From contig WREN01000012.1 in NCBI GenBank assembly GCA_009779295.1, positions 1-17,422 on the forward strand: 17,422 bases of DNA. Direction: 5' to 3'. This DNA comes from Oscillospiraceae bacterium (GTDB taxonomy: Bacteria; Bacillota; Clostridia; Oscillospirales; CAG-272). The notes beneath the pieces were generated by a model. It ran no database searches and had not been told where the DNA came from. It worked only from the letters and a program-made list of their open reading frames with translations. Each line of letters opens with the position of its first letter. Within the stretch, counting starts at the first letter, position 1. Positions 16,312 through 17,422 of this stretch are shown one piece after another. The translations under genes and the position numbers were made by a program.

Positions 16312-16869
16312 GTGTTTGTTGTTTATTTTTCAATGCTCGAAACAGACGATGAACGTAATAAAATGACGGAGATTTACGAAGAACACCGTCATGCCCTCCT
16401 TATGTACGCATTAAAAATTTTGAAAAATCAAGAATTGGCAGAAGATGCCGTACACAATGCCTTTATTTCAATTATCGAGCAAAAAGAAAAATATTTTAAT
16501 TTATCTTGTAGGGATTTTCGTTTCTCAGCCGTTATTATAGTGAGGAACAAGAGCATAGATATTTTACGAAAGCAAAAACCTCATCTAAATATGCAGATAG
16601 AAGATTTTGAATTTTATCTTGAATCAGAAGATAAGCCGCTTGATGAACAAGTGATTTTTAATTCGGAGTACGAAACAATCCGCAAGCACTTAAACGCAAT
16701 AGACGAAATAAGCCGTCAAGTTTTAATTTTGAAATATTATCACGGTATGTCTTATAAGGAAATCGGAGAAAGGCTCGGCATGACACCTAAACACGTTGAT
16801 ACAAAAATTATGAGGGCAAAAGAAAAAGTCCGAAAATTAATTAAACAGGAGGGGCGTTTCGATGGATAA
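16312..16869 (+). CDS. ECF-family RNA polymerase sigma factor
   Basis: This 185-residue protein has the usual ECF length. Region 2 lies at about 20-90 (IYEEHRHALLMYALKILKNQELAEDAVHNAFISIIEQ, then RNKSIDILRKQ) and region 4 at about 128-176 (LNAIDEISRQVLILKYYHGMSYKEIGERLGMTPKHVDTKIMRAKEKVRKLI). The GTG start is preferred because AGGGAA lies six bases before it and the N-terminal wording (..YFSMLETDDERNKMTEIYEE) matches clostridial relatives; an ATG at 16333 is the alternative. Its last eight bases overlap the start of the anti-sigma gene, the normal sigma/anti-sigma arrangement. Regulated genes are not evident here. Confidence 0.88.
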   Translation: MFVVYFSMLETDDERNKMTEIYEEHRHALLMYALKILKNQELAEDAVHNAFISIIEQKEKYFNLSCRDFRFSAVIIVRNKSIDILRKQKPHLNMQIEDFEFYLESEDKPLDEQVIFNSEYETIRKHLNAIDEISRQVLILKYYHGMSYKEIGERLGMTPKHVDTKIMRAKEKVRKLIKQEGRFDG

Positions 16870-17422
16870 TTCAAAAAATAACGACCCCGTTTTTGAAGCG
16901 TTATTTAAGCAAGCTGTTATAGATGATTATACAGACGAGATTGATTCCATACCGTCCAATGACGAACTGGTTAAAAAATATCCATTCACTCCGCAATTTA
17001 ATGTACGAATGAAGAAGTTATTTGCGCGGGTTCGCAGAAAAGAAATATTAAATAAAGTTATAAAGTTTTCCCAAAGAGCAGCGGTAATATTTTTATTTTT
17101 TACAACCTTTTTATTCGGGCTGTTGCTTATCAATCCCGAAGTCAGAGCGACAGTTGGTAATGTGTTTGTAGAGTGGTTTGAAAGTTTACGTCAATAACTT
17201 TTTCAAGGACAGAGCCAAACGCAGAAAACGAAGAAGTAAAAAATATAAAACCCGCTTACTTGCCGGACGGTTATGTTATGACTTCATCGGAAGAAATACT
17301 ATATTTAACACTCATTATATATTCAGATGAATCCGGCAATGAAATAAGTTTCACGTTTCGTCCGGGTTATAGCGCGACAAATATTTCGATAGGAAACACG
17401 CACCATATAATCGAAAATACTG
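16862..17422 (+). pseudogene. DUF4367-type membrane anti-sigma factor, frameshifted, runs off right edge
   Basis: The ATG frame, with AGGAGGGG upstream, gives 111 residues: an acidic cytoplasmic N-terminus, a basic patch (about 50-70) and one membrane helix (about 73-91), then FVEWFESLRQ and a stop at 17195-17197. From about 17182 the neighbouring frame continues KFTSITFSRTEPN, then IKPAYLPDGYVM and IYSDESGNEISFTFRPGYSATNISIG to the window end without a stop. This is the extracytoplasmic DUF4367 domain. Adding one A to the A-run at 17181-17183 would join the two frames as EWFEKFTSITF, the usual wording of this family. So one base has been lost, either as a real mutation or as a sequencing error. 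If real, the upstream sigma factor would lack a complete partner, although the truncated product still keeps the presumed sigma-binding part and the membrane anchor. Confidence 0.8.

Overview
The window looks like chromosomal DNA of a low-to-medium-GC Firmicute, most likely a Clostridia/Oscillospiraceae-type gut anaerobe. The reasons are near-perfect sigma-A promoters (TTGACA-N17-TATAAT), strong AGGAGG-type ribosome binding sites, lipobox-bearing substrate-binding lipoproteins, a SipW/camelysin-type secretion locus and ECF sigma genes of clostridial style. No rRNA, tRNA or CRISPR array was seen. All family assignments come from reading the sequence; no database search was run.

Left part (1-3330). 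A MalT/LuxR-type ATP-dependent regulator runs off the left edge on the minus strand. It sits directly downstream of a TetR repressor gene whose promoter is a perfect sigma-A consensus carrying two operator-like palindromes. On the plus strand follows a decayed SipW-like signal peptidase: its first membrane segment and its last membrane segment survive in two different frames and the catalytic middle is gone. Its ancestral stop overlaps the start of an exported protein that carries a SipW-type signal sequence, a DUF6273-like module and a carbohydrate-binding-like C-terminus.

Sensing pair (3367-7390, minus). A YtfQ-like sugar-binding lipoprotein is followed, 49 bp downstream, by a 994-residue hybrid histidine kinase with a 7TMR-DISM-like sensor and two receiver domains. 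No ABC permease or ATPase lies nearby, so the lipoprotein may present sugar to the kinase.

Glycan locus (7571-12542). A GH20-type hexosaminidase-like gene (minus) and a three-gene plus-strand operon (VOC/glyoxalase, substrate-binding lipoprotein, GH42-like glycosidase) are divergently transcribed. Their two consensus promoters have -35 boxes back to back inside a 14-bp palindrome. The theme is capture and intracellular breakdown of small glycans.

Sigma gene (12626-14197). An ECF-type sigma factor carries a long C-terminal extension that begins at an internal ribosome-binding-site-plus-ATG signal. A strong hairpin terminator closes this stretch.

Accessory right end (14300-17422). This part is more AT-rich. 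It holds an IS982-like transposase remnant, a small helical protein of unknown function, a promoter-driven two-gene unit (HTH protein plus YhcG/DUF1016 PD-(D/E)xK nuclease), and a second ECF sigma gene overlapping a membrane anti-sigma gene of DUF4367 type. That anti-sigma gene appears broken by a single-base loss and runs off the right edge.
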